Under the pieces are notes generated by a model. It was not told where the DNA came from, did no database searches, and saw only the letters and a list, made by a program, of their open reading frames with translations. Positions 36,501-45,397 of a stretch of 64,000 bases of DNA are shown here, piece by piece (position 1 is the stretch's first letter; every line of letters begins with the position of its first letter). Both the position numbers and the translations under genes were made by a program. Source of the DNA: Chitinophagaceae bacterium (lineage in GTDB: Bacteria; Bacteroidota; Bacteroidia; Chitinophagales; Chitinophagaceae); NCBI GenBank assembly GCA_947447265.1, contig CANFKC010000026.1, forward strand, positions 1 through 64,000, read 5' to 3'.

Positions 36501-36535
36501 TTTTTAACTTACCATTTATAATTTACAATTGAAGA
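36501..36535. repeat. Heptamer run (TTTAnAA family)
   Basis: Five 7-base units (TTTTTAA, CTTACCA, TTTATAA, TTTACAA, TTGAAGA) lie 28 bases upstream of the phosphohexomutase start codon. Confidence 0.65.
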
Positions 36536-36562
36536 ACTTATCTTCGCTCTACAATATTCTAT

Positions 36563-37942
36563 ATGGCATTAATTAAATCTATTTCGGGTATACGGGGCAC
36601 TATTGGCGGTAAAGCGGGTAAAGGCTTAACGCCACTTGATGTGGTTAAATTCACAACTGCATATGGTGCATGGGTGGCCGGACAAGGCACTAACAAAAAG
36701 ATAATCATTGGTCGTGACGGCCGCATATCAGGTGAACTGGTACGCAACCTTGTTGTGGCTACATTACAAGGCGTTGGCTGCGATGTAATTGACCTGGGGC
36801 CAAGTACTACCCCAACGGTAGAGATGGCCGTTAAAATGGAAAATGCAGGTGGTGGCATTATACTCACTGCAAGCCATAACCCTAAAGAGTGGAATGCACT
36901 GAAACTCCTCAACCATAACGGTGAATTTTTGAATGCAGCGGAAGGCCAGTGGATACTGGACTATGCCGAAAAAGGTGAACACGAATATGCCCTTATTGAC
37001 GAACTGGGAAAACTCACCATTGACGACTCTTACATTGCGAAGCACATTATGGAAATACTGGCACATCCGCTGGTTGACGTTGCCGCTATCCGCAAAATGA
37101 ATTATAAAGTGGTGGTCGATGCTGTTAACTCTACCGGAGCAATATCAGTTCCACCAATGCTGCATGCACTCGGCGTTACCGATGTTATTGTAATAAATGA
37201 AGAAGTAACCGGGCATTTTGCACACAACCCAGAACCACTGCCTGAAAATCTGGTGGGCCTTTGTGATACCGTAAAAAGCAGCAATGCAACGCTCGGTATT
37301 GCGGTAGACCCTGATGTGGACAGGCTTTGTTTTGTTTGTGAAGATGGCCGCCTGTTCGGAGAAGAATATACGCTTGTAGCGGTAGCTGATTACATACTTT
37401 CACATAAAAAAGGAAATACGGTTTCCAACCTTTCTTCTACCCGTGCACTTAAAGATGTGACCGAAAAACACGGTGGGTCTTATTCGCCTAGCGCAGTAGG
37501 CGAAGTGAATGTGGTGAAACGCATGAAAGAAACCAACGCTGTTATTGGCGGTGAAGGTAATGGCGGTATAATTGTACCTGAATTGCACTATGGCCGCGAT
37601 GCCTTAATAGGCATTGCATTGTTCCTTACGCACCTTGCAAAATCAGGGCTGAGTGTAAAAGCATTACGTAACACCTATCCTAACTACTTTATCTCTAAGA
37701 ACAAGATAGAATTGAAGGAAGATGTGAACGTAAAAGCAATTTTCGAAGAGATTAAGAAGAAGTATGCAGCACAGCCGATCAACACCGAAGACGGACTGCG
37801 TATCGATTTTGATAATAACTGGGTGCACCTGCGCACATCAAATACAGAACCAATAATCCGCATCTACTCAGAAAGCCCGACAGAAGCCACCGCTAACGAA
37901 CTGGCGCACAAAATAATGGACGACATCAGGGGATTGATGTAG
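36563..37942 (+). CDS. glmM: Phosphohexomutase, probable phosphoglucosamine mutase
   Basis: This 459-aa enzyme of the alpha-D-phosphohexomutase family would convert glucosamine-6-P to glucosamine-1-P for UDP-GlcNAc and peptidoglycan synthesis. Phosphomannomutase activity is the main alternative. Visible sites are the phosphoserine loop TASHNPKEW with Ser104, the Mg-binding DPDVDR (249-254), the sugar-binding GEGNGG, and the C-terminal phosphate-binding RTSNTEPIIRIY. Length and motif order are normal. The gene ends in a strong terminator at 37966-37997. The assignment to GlmM rather than ManB rests on general similarity, not on a decisive residue. Confidence 0.85.
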   Translation: MALIKSISGIRGTIGGKAGKGLTPLDVVKFTTAYGAWVAGQGTNKKIIIGRDGRISGELVRNLVVATLQGVGCDVIDLGPSTTPTVEMAVKMENAGGGIILTASHNPKEWNALKLLNHNGEFLNAAEGQWILDYAEKGEHEYALIDELGKLTIDDSYIAKHIMEILAHPLVDVAAIRKMNYKVVVDAVNSTGAISVPPMLHALGVTDVIVINEEVTGHFAHNPEPLPENLVGLCDTVKSSNATLGIAVDPDVDRLCFVCEDGRLFGEEYTLVAVADYILSHKKGNTVSNLSSTRALKDVTEKHGGSYSPSAVGEVNVVKRMKETNAVIGGEGNGGIIVPELHYGRDALIGIALFLTHLAKSGLSVKALRNTYPNYFISKNKIELKEDVNVKAIFEEIKKKYAAQPINTEDGLRIDFDNNWVHLRTSNTEPIIRIYSESPTEATANELAHKIMDDIRGLM

Positions 37943-37965
37943 TAACTGATTCATAATTTTTAGAC

Positions 37966-37997
37966 AAAACCGGGAGCCGCTGCTCCCGGTTTTTTTA
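37966..37997 (+). terminator. Intrinsic terminator of the phosphohexomutase gene
   Basis: ACCGGGAGC/GCTCCCGGT (9 bp, extended by A-T pairs to 12) with a 4-base loop is followed by a run of Ts. It ends 13 bases before the next start codon. Confidence 0.92.
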
Positions 37998-38009
37998 TTA
38001 CATTAGGGG

Positions 38010-38612
38010 ATGAAAAAGATCCTTTCCATATTGCTCTTCAGTTTTTGCTTATCTGCCTACGGCACAACTGGTGCTCATCACTTTGAACAAAAGTTAGCTC
38101 AATTTATTAAGACCTACAAAAAAGGCATTCTGGATCGCGATTTTTGCGAGCATCAAAAAAAGCTGTGCGATAGCTTCTACGGGGAAGTGGAGCACTATAA
38201 AAAAGGCCCCGGGATAACTAACGAAGATATATCGGGCTGCGAAGCAATTCAAAAAAAGATATTTACACTGAGAAACTATATCGATGCAATAACTGTGTTT
38301 TGCCAGCCAATTACCGAAGCTGAATTTATGGCCGGCAATAACCTTGTAGGCGGCATAATAACAGAGGTGAACAAAGGAAAATACTGCATGCCGGTAGTTA
38401 AAATAGTGATTGGAAAATACATTGTATTCGCTGTGAAAAACAACTCATCGAAAAGCACGACAGTAGAATTTGACATAGTCGCTAAGGGTGTAAAGTCGTA
38501 CGGTTCAGGCACGCTGGATGTGCCGGCTAATAGCCTTTGGTGGATCGACGACAACCACATGTATCCCGAGAAAAAACAATTTACAGTGAGTGTAATAAAA
38601 TGCGGAGACTGA
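38010..38612 (+). CDS. Exported protein of unknown function
   Basis: This 200-aa protein has a signal peptide (to about YGTTGA). The N-terminal half is helical and charged with four cysteines (DFCEHQKKLCDSF, SGCEAIQ), and the C-terminal half is beta-rich (VVKIVIGKYIVFAVKNNSSKS...). It resembles FxLYD-like small secreted domains only loosely. No enzyme motif is seen. It lies directly behind the phosphohexomutase terminator, and a repeat copy starts 11 bases after its stop. Confidence 0.6.
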   Translation: MKKILSILLFSFCLSAYGTTGAHHFEQKLAQFIKTYKKGILDRDFCEHQKKLCDSFYGEVEHYKKGPGITNEDISGCEAIQKKIFTLRNYIDAITVFCQPITEAEFMAGNNLVGGIITEVNKGKYCMPVVKIVIGKYIVFAVKNNSSKSTTVEFDIVAKGVKSYGSGTLDVPANSLWWIDDNHMYPEKKQFTVSVIKCGD

Positions 38613-38623
38613 CAACGTGCCCC

Positions 38624-38706
38624 CTGGTCTAAGCCTCCCGCTTCGTCCCAACATGCTGAAGCGTCTCGCTTCCGACACAAAAATTATACAGCTTGCAAGC
38701 GGAACG
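38624..38706. repeat. Left copy of an about 80-bp direct repeat
   Basis: It shares with 39373-39458 the order CTGGTC, AAGC, CGTCCCAACATGC, GAAGCGTCTCGCTTCCG and GCAAGCGG. The GAAGCGTCTCGCTTC core is a palindrome. It lies just downstream of the unknown gene at 38725-39300. Confidence 0.75.
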
Positions 38707-38724
38707 AATGAAATAGAGAAAAAC

Positions 38725-39300
38725 TTAGATAGCCCGCCAAACCCCTAAAAACCCTTTCATAGTGGCGGCAGTAGTGTCGTCAGGATTGTCGTTGATAATT
38801 TCTTCCAGCATAACGAAATACTCAGATAAGGCCGTTTTCGTAGCATCGTAAAACTCACTTTTATCGAGAATAACATCTGTAAAAAAGCGCTCGCCTCTCA
38901 CTTTGTTATCGGACGTAACGCCATTACGTAAAAATGAAAGCGACACATTTTCTGAAATTATTTTTACAGTTAACGAATGACCGCCGGTGGTAAGAACATT
39001 AACGCTATCGGTTGATTCTTCATCGAACCACGACGATGTTCTACCTTTTATCTTGTATAAAGCATGTAACAGAAAGGCGACTATCTTGCACAAATTGTAA
39101 AAATCAAGTGATCTGAAAATGACGCGGTATTCGTCAATTACAATTTCCAATCCCCCGCTTCGGCACCAGAAATTATCCGGTACATATTCTTCCTGCCCCA
39201 TATAACTACTGCCTGCCAAAACGTCCCTCAAATAGACTTCGCGATTATCTCCTGTTAAATAGATAATTGACAACTCAGTACTTTTTTTACCGCTCTCCAT
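38725..39300 (-). CDS. Protein of unknown function flanked by direct repeats
   Basis: I place the start at 39300 (MESGKKSTELS), giving 191 aa. A longer in-frame reading to 39525 would run through the flanking repeat and has no promoter above it. A TATCTTTA box at 39320-39327 fits the shorter form. The protein has no signal peptide or membrane segment. It is an alpha/beta mix with a helical C terminus (ILDKSEFYDATKTALSEYFVMLEEI). I do not recognise the family; immunity-like small proteins can look like this, but that is a guess. Imperfect direct repeats of about 80 bp lie on both sides. Confidence 0.55.
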   Translation of the reverse strand: MESGKKSTELSIIYLTGDNREVYLRDVLAGSSYMGQEEYVPDNFWCRSGGLEIVIDEYRVIFRSLDFYNLCKIVAFLLHALYKIKGRTSSWFDEESTDSVNVLTTGGHSLTVKIISENVSLSFLRNGVTSDNKVRGERFFTDVILDKSEFYDATKTALSEYFVMLEEIINDNPDDTTAATMKGFLGVWRAI

Positions 39301-39319
39301 TTTCGTTTTGTTAGTGAAG

Positions 39320-39327
39320 TAAAGATA
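39320..39327 (-). promoter_or_regulatory. -7 promoter box for the repeat-flanked gene
   Basis: The reverse complement reads TATCTTTA followed by C, the same variant seen upstream of the TPR gene. It lies 20 bases before the start at 39300. Confidence 0.45.
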
Positions 39328-39372
39328 AACATATACTTTCCCAGTAACAGTTTCTTTCTGGTCTACTTTACA

Positions 39373-39486
39373 CTGGTCGAAGCGTACGCTGCGTCCCAAC
39401 ATGCCGAAGCGTCTCGCTTCCGTTAAAATTATGTGCAACTCGCAAGCGGGACGCTTGCATATAGTAAGAACAAGCGGGGCGCTTGG
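39373..39486. repeat. Right copy of the direct repeat, with GCAAGCGGGACGCTTGC palindrome
   Basis: The segment 39373-39458 matches 38624-38706 in the same orientation. It ends in the palindrome GCAAGCGGGACGCTTGC (39442-39458), followed by a diverged second version, AAGCGGGGCGCTTGG (39472-39486). A related palindrome recurs at 51990. Confidence 0.75.
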
Positions 39487-39542
39487 ACTAGTTGGAATAT
39501 CATTAAACCAGCTCTTCGCACGCAATCTCCGCTGTCCCCTTT

Positions 39543-40334
39543 CTATCCTACCAATTCCGCTTCCAACTCTTTAAAATACTCAACGGCTTGCAGCATACGG
39601 CTGCCATACCAACTGAACATTTCGCCATCAACCAGCCTTACTGCTGCGTGGGGAAGGGCCGCATTAATTTCAGCAATATGCTGTTCTTTAAAAGGGAAGG
39701 GTTCTGAGGAAAGGAGCACAAGGTCTACATCGAGCGCAGCTATTTCCTCAATTGATAAATGAGGATAGCGGAACCTGTTTTCAAGCACGTTAACCCAGCC
39801 CAGGCGACTGATCATATCGCTGATAAAGGTATCACCACCAACTGACATCCAAGGGTCGCGCCAAATGAAGTAGGCCACCTTCCGGGGGCGGCGCGTTTTA
39901 GCGAGGTTTCTGTAGGTACTTTTTAATACGCGGTCAAGCTCTATGGCATTAGTCATTGTGCCTGTAAGCACGCCAACATTGCGTATCATGCACATAGCAT
40001 CACTCACCGTCTTTATATCAGATATCCATACAGGGAAAGACCGGGCCAGTTCTTCAATTTGTTCCTGAGTGTTTTCTTCTTTATTGGCCAGTATCAGGTC
40101 GGGCCTGAGGCTCTTAATAATATCGAGGTGCAGCGATTTGGTGCCGCCTACCCGCTTCTTTTCGCGAAACCACTTTTCGGGATGTACACAAAATTTGGTA
40201 ATACCTATTACTTCATCCTGCAGGCCGAGGTAATGTAAAAGCTCTGTTTGCGATGGTACAAGCGACACGATTCTTTGAGGTGAAAGACTCACCTCAACTG
40301 GCCTGCCGGTCATATCTATAACCGAACGTTCCAT
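39543..40334 (-). CDS. BtuF-like helical-backbone metal receptor, probably cytosolic
   Basis: This 263-aa protein has the periplasmic-binding-protein fold of the cobalamin/Fe-siderophore class. The motifs IVSLVPSQTELLHYLGLQDEVIGIT and GGTKSLHLDIIKSLRPDLILANKEEN are typical of BtuF-like domains. It has no signal peptide or lipobox, so it may act in the cytosol, as several family members do, or be a corrinoid-sensing protein. No ABC permease or ATPase gene is nearby. It overlaps the upstream membrane protein gene by one base (TAATG), implying translational coupling. Confidence 0.82.
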   Translation of the reverse strand: MERSVIDMTGRPVEVSLSPQRIVSLVPSQTELLHYLGLQDEVIGITKFCVHPEKWFREKKRVGGTKSLHLDIIKSLRPDLILANKEENTQEQIEELARSFPVWISDIKTVSDAMCMIRNVGVLTGTMTNAIELDRVLKSTYRNLAKTRRPRKVAYFIWRDPWMSVGGDTFISDMISRLGWVNVLENRFRYPHLSIEEIAALDVDLVLLSSEPFPFKEQHIAEINAALPHAAVRLVDGEMFSWYGSRMLQAVEYFKELEAELVG

Positions 40335-40693
40335 TACCTGAATCGCTTAAAATAAAACATAATAAAAAAACTAAAAAGAAGATCAATAAGAAAAATTGGG
40401 CTACCATTGGATGGTCTATGGCCTACAGCATAAGCCATATACCAAACGACAATACTTACAACTGTAACCCCAATGTAGCCAAGTGCCCCCCATTTACGCA
40501 AGTCGGCTGTACCTACCCAAAAGAACGCGTATGCTGTCATCCAAAGCAATCCAAGATAAGTCGTATTACCTGGCTCCTTTATTGCAGTGTATAGGGTAAT
40601 ACATAGCAATACGATATGAAAAACTGCTACCAACGGAAATAATACCGGCGGCTTCCTGAAAATATCGCTGACAAATGTTTTTAGGTCGCGCAA
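40334..40693 (-). CDS. Small four-helix membrane protein of unknown function
   Basis: This 119-aa protein has four hydrophobic segments (about 18-37, 45-62, 70-88 and 100-116) and a short basic N terminus (MRDLKTFVSDIFRK). The start is a TTG at 40693; no upstream in-frame ATG fits, so the start is uncertain. Its stop overlaps the ATG of the BtuF-like gene by one base. The coupling hints at a shared role. Family not recognised. Confidence 0.6.
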   Translation of the reverse strand: MRDLKTFVSDIFRKPPVLFPLVAVFHIVLLCITLYTAIKEPGNTTYLGLLWMTAYAFFWVGTADLRKWGALGYIGVTVVSIVVWYMAYAVGHRPSNGSPIFLIDLLFSFFIMFYFKRFR

Positions 40694-40816
40694 ATTGATA
40701 TAGGTCTTTAGTCGTGTTTTAAGTTATCAGAAAAGCTAAAAATAACTGCATTCAGGTTGTTAGACAAGCAATTTATTAAATAAATATTTTGCATGTAGCT
40801 ACACTAAAACCAATCA

Positions 40817-42184
40817 TTAACCTTTCGAAAACGCATTCAAAATGTCATACTTTGTAAGAATATTGTATTGCCCGCTTTCATCGCGTACCAGCACAGCGCC
40901 ATTGTCCTTATTAATGTAGTGTGTAAGGCGCTCCAGAGCTGTATCCATATCTACTTCAGGCAATTTATGTTCCATAACATCGCCCACCAACTGGTCGCGT
41001 ACATCGGCAATTTCTATCAGCTTTTTAAACAGACCTGCCTGTGTGAGCGAACCTGTTACTTCGTTGTTCAGGGTTACCGGCAACTGCTCAATATCATACT
41101 TCTTCATCAGTTCCAGCGCATCTGTAACTTTGCTGTTCTGATCAATAGTCACCAGCCTTCTGCGGCCTAATCCACTCAGCAACTGACGAACGGTCTTCAC
41201 TTCCAGGAAGCCCCTGTCCATCATCCACTCATCATTATAAACCTTAGCTACATAACGGCTGCCATGGTCATGAAAAATCACTACCACCAGGTCATCTTTT
41301 GTAAGCTGGTCTTTCAACTGGCGAAGGCCCGCAATTACTGACCCGGCAGAATAACCAATAAAAATACCTTCTTCCTTGGTTATACGGCGGGCCATAACGG
41401 CACCATCTTTATCGGTTACTTTTTCAAAGTGGTCAATAGCTGCACGGTCATAGTTTTCGGGTAAAAAATCTTCTCCGAATCCTTCTGATATGTAAGGGTG
41501 TACCTCGTTCATATCCAACTCCCCTGTTTCGTGCCATTTCTTCAGCAAGCTACCATAGGTATCAATTGCCCATACTTTAATGTTGGGATTTTGTTCTTTA
41601 AGATACCTTCCGGTACCTACCACTGTACCGCCGGTACCCGATGCAACTACCAGGTGGGTTACCTTACCTTCGGTTTGCTCCCATATTTCAGGGCCTGTTT
41701 GTTCGTAGTGGGCCTGGCGGTTAGCAAGGTTATCATACTGGTTTACGTACCATGAATTAGGTATCTCAGTCTGTAACCTGCGCGCAACCTGGTAGTAAGA
41801 CCGTGGGTCTTCCGGATCAACGTTTGTTGGGCAAACAATAACTTCGGCGCCATGCGCTTTCAGTATATCCGCCTTTTCTTTACTTTGTTTATCAGTAGTT
41901 GCAAAAATGCATTTGTAACCTTTAATTATGGCAGCAAGCGCTAAACCCATACCGGTATTACCGCTGGTGCCTTCTATAATTGTGCCACCCGGCTTTATCT
42001 TTCCCTCTTTTTCGGCTGTTTCCAGCATCTTCAGGGCCATACGGTCTTTAATACTGTTACCGGGATTGAACGTTTCAACCTTGGCATATACTTTACATGG
42101 CAAGTCGGCAACAACCCTGTTCAGGCGTACAAGTGGTGTGTTACCAATAGTTTGCAATATATTGTCGTAAACGCGATTTGCCAT
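40817..42184 (-). CDS. Cystathionine beta-synthase with C-terminal CBS domains
   Basis: The ATG at 42184 gives 455 aa; the 19 codons upstream are basic and unlike the family. The PLP enzyme core shows QTIGNTPLVRL, the cofactor lysine K46 in NPGNSIKDRMA, and the phosphate-binding EGTSGNTGMG (71-80). Two CBS modules follow (about 330-455). The enzyme condenses serine (or O-acetylserine) with homocysteine or sulfide. A C-terminal CBS pair fits cystathionine beta-synthase better than plain cysteine synthase. A TATCTTCG sequence in the leader is a weak -7 candidate. The gene stands apart from the carbonic anhydrase operon, separated by a terminator. Confidence 0.88.
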   Translation of the reverse strand: MANRVYDNILQTIGNTPLVRLNRVVADLPCKVYAKVETFNPGNSIKDRMALKMLETAEKEGKIKPGGTIIEGTSGNTGMGLALAAIIKGYKCIFATTDKQSKEKADILKAHGAEVIVCPTNVDPEDPRSYYQVARRLQTEIPNSWYVNQYDNLANRQAHYEQTGPEIWEQTEGKVTHLVVASGTGGTVVGTGRYLKEQNPNIKVWAIDTYGSLLKKWHETGELDMNEVHPYISEGFGEDFLPENYDRAAIDHFEKVTDKDGAVMARRITKEEGIFIGYSAGSVIAGLRQLKDQLTKDDLVVVIFHDHGSRYVAKVYNDEWMMDRGFLEVKTVRQLLSGLGRRRLVTIDQNSKVTDALELMKKYDIEQLPVTLNNEVTGSLTQAGLFKKLIEIADVRDQLVGDVMEHKLPEVDMDTALERLTHYINKDNGAVLVRDESGQYNILTKYDILNAFSKG

Positions 42185-42250
42185 AAACTTATTTTTTATT
42201 CGGCGGCGAAGATAATAAATAAAGCTGACGGCATATTGCACCTACCTGTT

Positions 42251-42306
42251 AAAAAAGAGCGCCCGAATCCAATTACCGACTCTTCAAAATCACTTCCGGG
42301 CGCTCT
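42251..42306 (-). terminator. Intrinsic terminator of the SulP/carbonic anhydrase operon
   Basis: A perfect 10-bp stem (AGAGCGCCCG with CGGGCGCTCT) with a 31-base loop is followed on the minus strand by six Ts, about 80 bases past the carbonic anhydrase stop codon. Confidence 0.82.
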
Positions 42307-42387
42307 TAACCACACACACTTGTTCACATTTAAAATCCCCAACGTCAATTCGGGCTTCAAACTATCTTTTCACTTGTTTGCCAAATG

Positions 42388-43083
42388 CTATACTACAGCC
42401 GTCTCCGGCACCTTCTCAATTTCACTATCTGCATTTTTACCATGTGGCCCTAAAACTGCGTCTTCACTGTAAAAATGTATTTTGCCCGTAGCTATGTCGT
42501 ACATAGCGGGTATAATACCTACCTGTCCGGATCTTACCAGTTCACGTATAATACTGCTGCTGTTAATAATTTCCTTTGCAGATTGCCTTGCATGCAGCCT
42601 GGCAACACTGTTAACAAAATCAGGATTAGTACCGGTCCTGTTGTGTTGTGTACTGCTTTCTTTGTGAATAGATGGTTCTATTTTTTCAAGTAGCCCGGTG
42701 AGGTTGCCCATTTTCACCTCGTTGCAGGCACCCGCTATTGCGCCGCAATTCGTATGCCCCAGCACCACTATCAGCTTTGAACCGGCAACACCGGTGGCGT
42801 ATTCCAGCGAACCGAGTACATCTTGCGAAATAACATTACCGGCAACACGTATGCTGAAAATATCACCAAAACCCTGGTCGAATATCAGCTCCGCAGATGT
42901 GCGCGAATCCATGCAGCTTAATATTGCCGCAAAAGGACTCTGACCATCCTTGGTCTGATCAACCGTAAGCAGGTGGTCGCGGTCCATGCCAATGTTATTT
43001 ATAAAACGGAAATTGCCGTGTTTCAGTATTTGCAACGCCATTGCGGGCGTCAGCGTTTCGTATGGTTGATTGAACGTTCTCAT
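42388..43083 (-). CDS. Beta-class carbonic anhydrase
   Basis: This 231-aa enzyme interconverts CO2 and bicarbonate. Zinc ligands are C57 in SCMDSRTS, H110 and C113 in LGHTNCGA; the D59-R61 dyad is also present. No signal peptide is seen, so it acts in the cytosol. It follows the SulP transporter gene after 34 bases on the same strand, and a terminator lies just downstream. The pairing of SulP with a carbonic anhydrase is a known arrangement for bicarbonate import and use. Confidence 0.93.
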   Translation of the reverse strand: MRTFNQPYETLTPAMALQILKHGNFRFINNIGMDRDHLLTVDQTKDGQSPFAAILSCMDSRTSAELIFDQGFGDIFSIRVAGNVISQDVLGSLEYATGVAGSKLIVVLGHTNCGAIAGACNEVKMGNLTGLLEKIEPSIHKESSTQHNRTGTNPDFVNSVARLHARQSAKEIINSSSIIRELVRSGQVGIIPAMYDIATGKIHFYSEDAVLGPHGKNADSEIEKVPETAVV

Positions 43084-43117
43084 TGTTGTATGTTGTTAAA
43101 AGGCTTATCTGATTAAA

Positions 43118-44794
43118 TTATTTTGTACCACCCGGCGCCGGGGTTTTCCTTAGCAAGCCCAGCAATTTTTCATATCCACCGGCTGTGCGCTGCGGCACCT
43201 CATTCACATTTACAAAATCAGAGACTATTTCGGACTCTGAAATTGTTTTGGGTAAGTTGTAGGTTTCCATAAACCCAACCAGCGACATCTTTATGTTGCG
43301 CTCCGGCGCCTTGGTGTTACTGAAATCTTTTATAATATCCAGAACATCAAAGTCAATGTATTTTGTGTTGCCAGCATCCAGTATCACGCTGCAATTGCCC
43401 GGCAGGTTGTCCAGCGTTTCTTTAATGCTCGCTTTGTTAAGGAACGAAACTTCTTCGGCAAGCGATATCTTTATCAATTCACCATTACTGAAGGTACTGC
43501 GCTGGAAATAGTAAGGGATGCGCATATTCTGGCGCAAAATATAGAAGATACTTATCAGTAGCCCCAGGCCTACGCCTTTCAGCAGATCAAGCGACACAAC
43601 CGCAACAGCTGTTGCTACAAATGGCACAAACTGTGTCCAGCCCCCCTTCCACATATGCACAAACACCTGCGGCTTACACAATTTATAACCGGTGAATATC
43701 AATATCGCAGCCAGCGAGGCCTTAGGTATCATGTTTAGTACCATAGGTATTGAAGCCGCACAAACCAACAACAATGTACCGTGAATAATGGTGGAGAATT
43801 TCGATTGAGCACCTGCATTTACGTTAGCTGACGAGCGAACAATAACCGAGGTCATAGGTAAGCCGCCAACAAGGCCGCTAACCATATTACCTATACCCTG
43901 GGCAATCAGTTCCCGGTTGGTTGATGTATTCCGCTTGTGCGGGTCAAGTTTATCGGTTGCTTCTATACACAATAAGGTTTCAATTGACGCCACAATGGCA
44001 ATTACGAACCCGGTTTCCCATACCGCAGGATTTTTAAAGCCTTCTATGTTAGGCAACGTAAACTGGCCGATAAATTCACTGAAAGAATGCGCTACTGGCA
44101 GGCTCACCAAAAAATTATTTTCCAGCATCAAAGATGAACCGTTCATTTTAAATAGCGAATTGATAGCAACTCCTACTAAAACAACAATCAGCCCTGCGGG
44201 TATCATTTGCGCCTTTTTAAACGCCTTGGTCTGCCACATAATAAGTATGAACAGGCCAACCGCAGCAATAATAAGCGCAGCAGGTTCAATATGCCTGAAT
44301 AACTTTCCGAAATTATCGGCAAGGAAGCCATCGTCCGCATCAGTCATGCCGCCACCTTCTATTACAGCCTGCTTTAAAAAGCCAACCGCATCGGGCACCT
44401 GCTTAATAATAATAGTTAAACCTATACCCGCAAGCATACCTTCAATTACACTGGAGGGAATAAAGTTTGCAATGCCACCAGCCTTCACAAAGCCGAGCAG
44501 CATCTGCACCGCCCCTGCAATAATTACAGAGCACAGAAAAATATCGAAAGCATTCAATTTGGTAATGGCTGCCAGCACAATAGCTGTTAAACCTGCCGCC
44601 GGACCAGAAACGCTCAGTTGAGAGCCGCTCATGTAGCCGATAATAATACCACCAATAATGCCGCTGACAATACCGGCAAACAATGGTGCGTGTGAGGCCT
44701 GGGCTATTCCCAGGCATAAAGGAAGGGCTACCAGAAATACGATAAGGCCCGAAAAGAAATCTTTTTTAAAGTTAAATGACGTTGGAGTTGGCAT
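43118..44794 (-). CDS. SulP-family anion transporter with STAS domain, probable bicarbonate importer
   Basis: This 558-aa membrane protein has about 11-14 hydrophobic segments, the SulP opening (FNFKKDFFSGLIVFLVALPLCLGIA) and the core SGSQLSVSGPAAGLTAIV. A C-terminal STAS domain (about 440-545) contains CSVILDAGNTKYIDFDVLD. SulP proteins carry sulfate, bicarbonate or other anions. Co-transcription with a carbonic anhydrase supports bicarbonate, as in BicA-like systems. The start codon lies inside a 6-bp hairpin (44792-44807) and the leader contains a second one (44835-44850), so translation could be controlled. Confidence 0.88.
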   Translation of the reverse strand: MPTPTSFNFKKDFFSGLIVFLVALPLCLGIAQASHAPLFAGIVSGIIGGIIIGYMSGSQLSVSGPAAGLTAIVLAAITKLNAFDIFLCSVIIAGAVQMLLGFVKAGGIANFIPSSVIEGMLAGIGLTIIIKQVPDAVGFLKQAVIEGGGMTDADDGFLADNFGKLFRHIEPAALIIAAVGLFILIMWQTKAFKKAQMIPAGLIVVLVGVAINSLFKMNGSSLMLENNFLVSLPVAHSFSEFIGQFTLPNIEGFKNPAVWETGFVIAIVASIETLLCIEATDKLDPHKRNTSTNRELIAQGIGNMVSGLVGGLPMTSVIVRSSANVNAGAQSKFSTIIHGTLLLVCAASIPMVLNMIPKASLAAILIFTGYKLCKPQVFVHMWKGGWTQFVPFVATAVAVVSLDLLKGVGLGLLISIFYILRQNMRIPYYFQRSTFSNGELIKISLAEEVSFLNKASIKETLDNLPGNCSVILDAGNTKYIDFDVLDIIKDFSNTKAPERNIKMSLVGFMETYNLPKTISESEIVSDFVNVNEVPQRTAGGYEKLLGLLRKTPAPGGTK

Positions 44795-44850
44795 AGAAAA
44801 ATCTATGGAATATGGATGTGCAATAACAAGGGGGCATGTTGTAAAACATG
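44792..44850 (-). other. Two leader hairpins of the SulP gene, one covering the start codon
   Basis: CATAGA/TCTATG with an AAAA loop spans 44792-44807 and includes the start codon. CATGTT/AACATG with a 4-base loop spans 44835-44850. Both stems are perfect 6 bp. The remaining leader to 45013 shows no gene. Confidence 0.5.
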
Positions 44851-45013
44851 TTCCGCGATGCTAAAAAACGACATACCGGGTTAAATGAATGGTCCGCTGG
44901 CAGTGTATGGGTGCCCAGCTTTGGAAAGCGGATTTGCCTGTACAGCGCACAAAGAAGCCATAGCAATACTATAGCATGCGCAAAAGGTCAAAATTCCGCA
45001 ATCGAATTATTCA

Positions 45014-45328
45014 TTAACAAACGTCGGGAGGAGGGGTCGGGATACTGGAAACGAAGTGGTCGGGCAAGGCTGATGCCTGGTGTATGGCCACCCGTACTTT
45101 GTGATTGAATGACCGCACTGCTACAATTACCTCATGAGGCGCGTATTCAGTAAACGGGTCAACTTCCTTTTTTATTTTACACATACCATCATCATCACCA
45201 CCTGGACAATCTTCGGAATGTACCTCTTCAGTAGTTTGCGCCTTACCCAACAACTTGCCTATTTCCCGTAGCGGAGCTATGGACAACAGCAGTGTTAAAA
45301 TAAATAAGACAGCAATTACTTTTTTCAC
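45014..45328 (-). CDS. Small exported or membrane-anchored protein of unknown function
   Basis: This 104-aa protein begins at a GTG (45328) with a hydrophobic leader MKKVIAVLFILTLLLSIAP. An acidic, Cys-containing stretch follows (HSEDCPGGDDDGMCKIKKEVDPF), then a basic tail. The acidic CPGGDDDGMC segment could bind a cation. It lies between the ammonium channel terminator and the SulP leader. Family not recognised. The GTG start and the absence of a clear ribosome-binding sequence leave some doubt about the exact N terminus. Confidence 0.6.
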   Translation of the reverse strand: MKKVIAVLFILTLLLSIAPLREIGKLLGKAQTTEEVHSEDCPGGDDDGMCKIKKEVDPFTEYAPHEVIVAVRSFNHKVRVAIHQASALPDHFVSSIPTPPPDVC

Positions 45329-45338
45329 TATTACAAAG

Positions 45339-45369
45339 AAAGGGGAAACTTGTTAAGTTTCCCCTTTTT
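45339..45369 (-). terminator. Intrinsic terminator of the porin/ammonium channel operon
   Basis: A perfect 13-bp stem (AAAGGGGAAACTT with AAGTTTCCCCTTT) with a 3-base loop lies 30 bases past the stop codon of the ammonium channel gene. Confidence 0.88.
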
Positions 45370-45397
45370 ATAGCGATAATAAATTGTTAATTGAACA

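Noticed and set aside
39301-39525. N-terminal extension of the repeat-flanked gene to 39525
   Set aside because: The extension is translated repeat sequence and lies above the only promoter box, so the start was placed at 39300.
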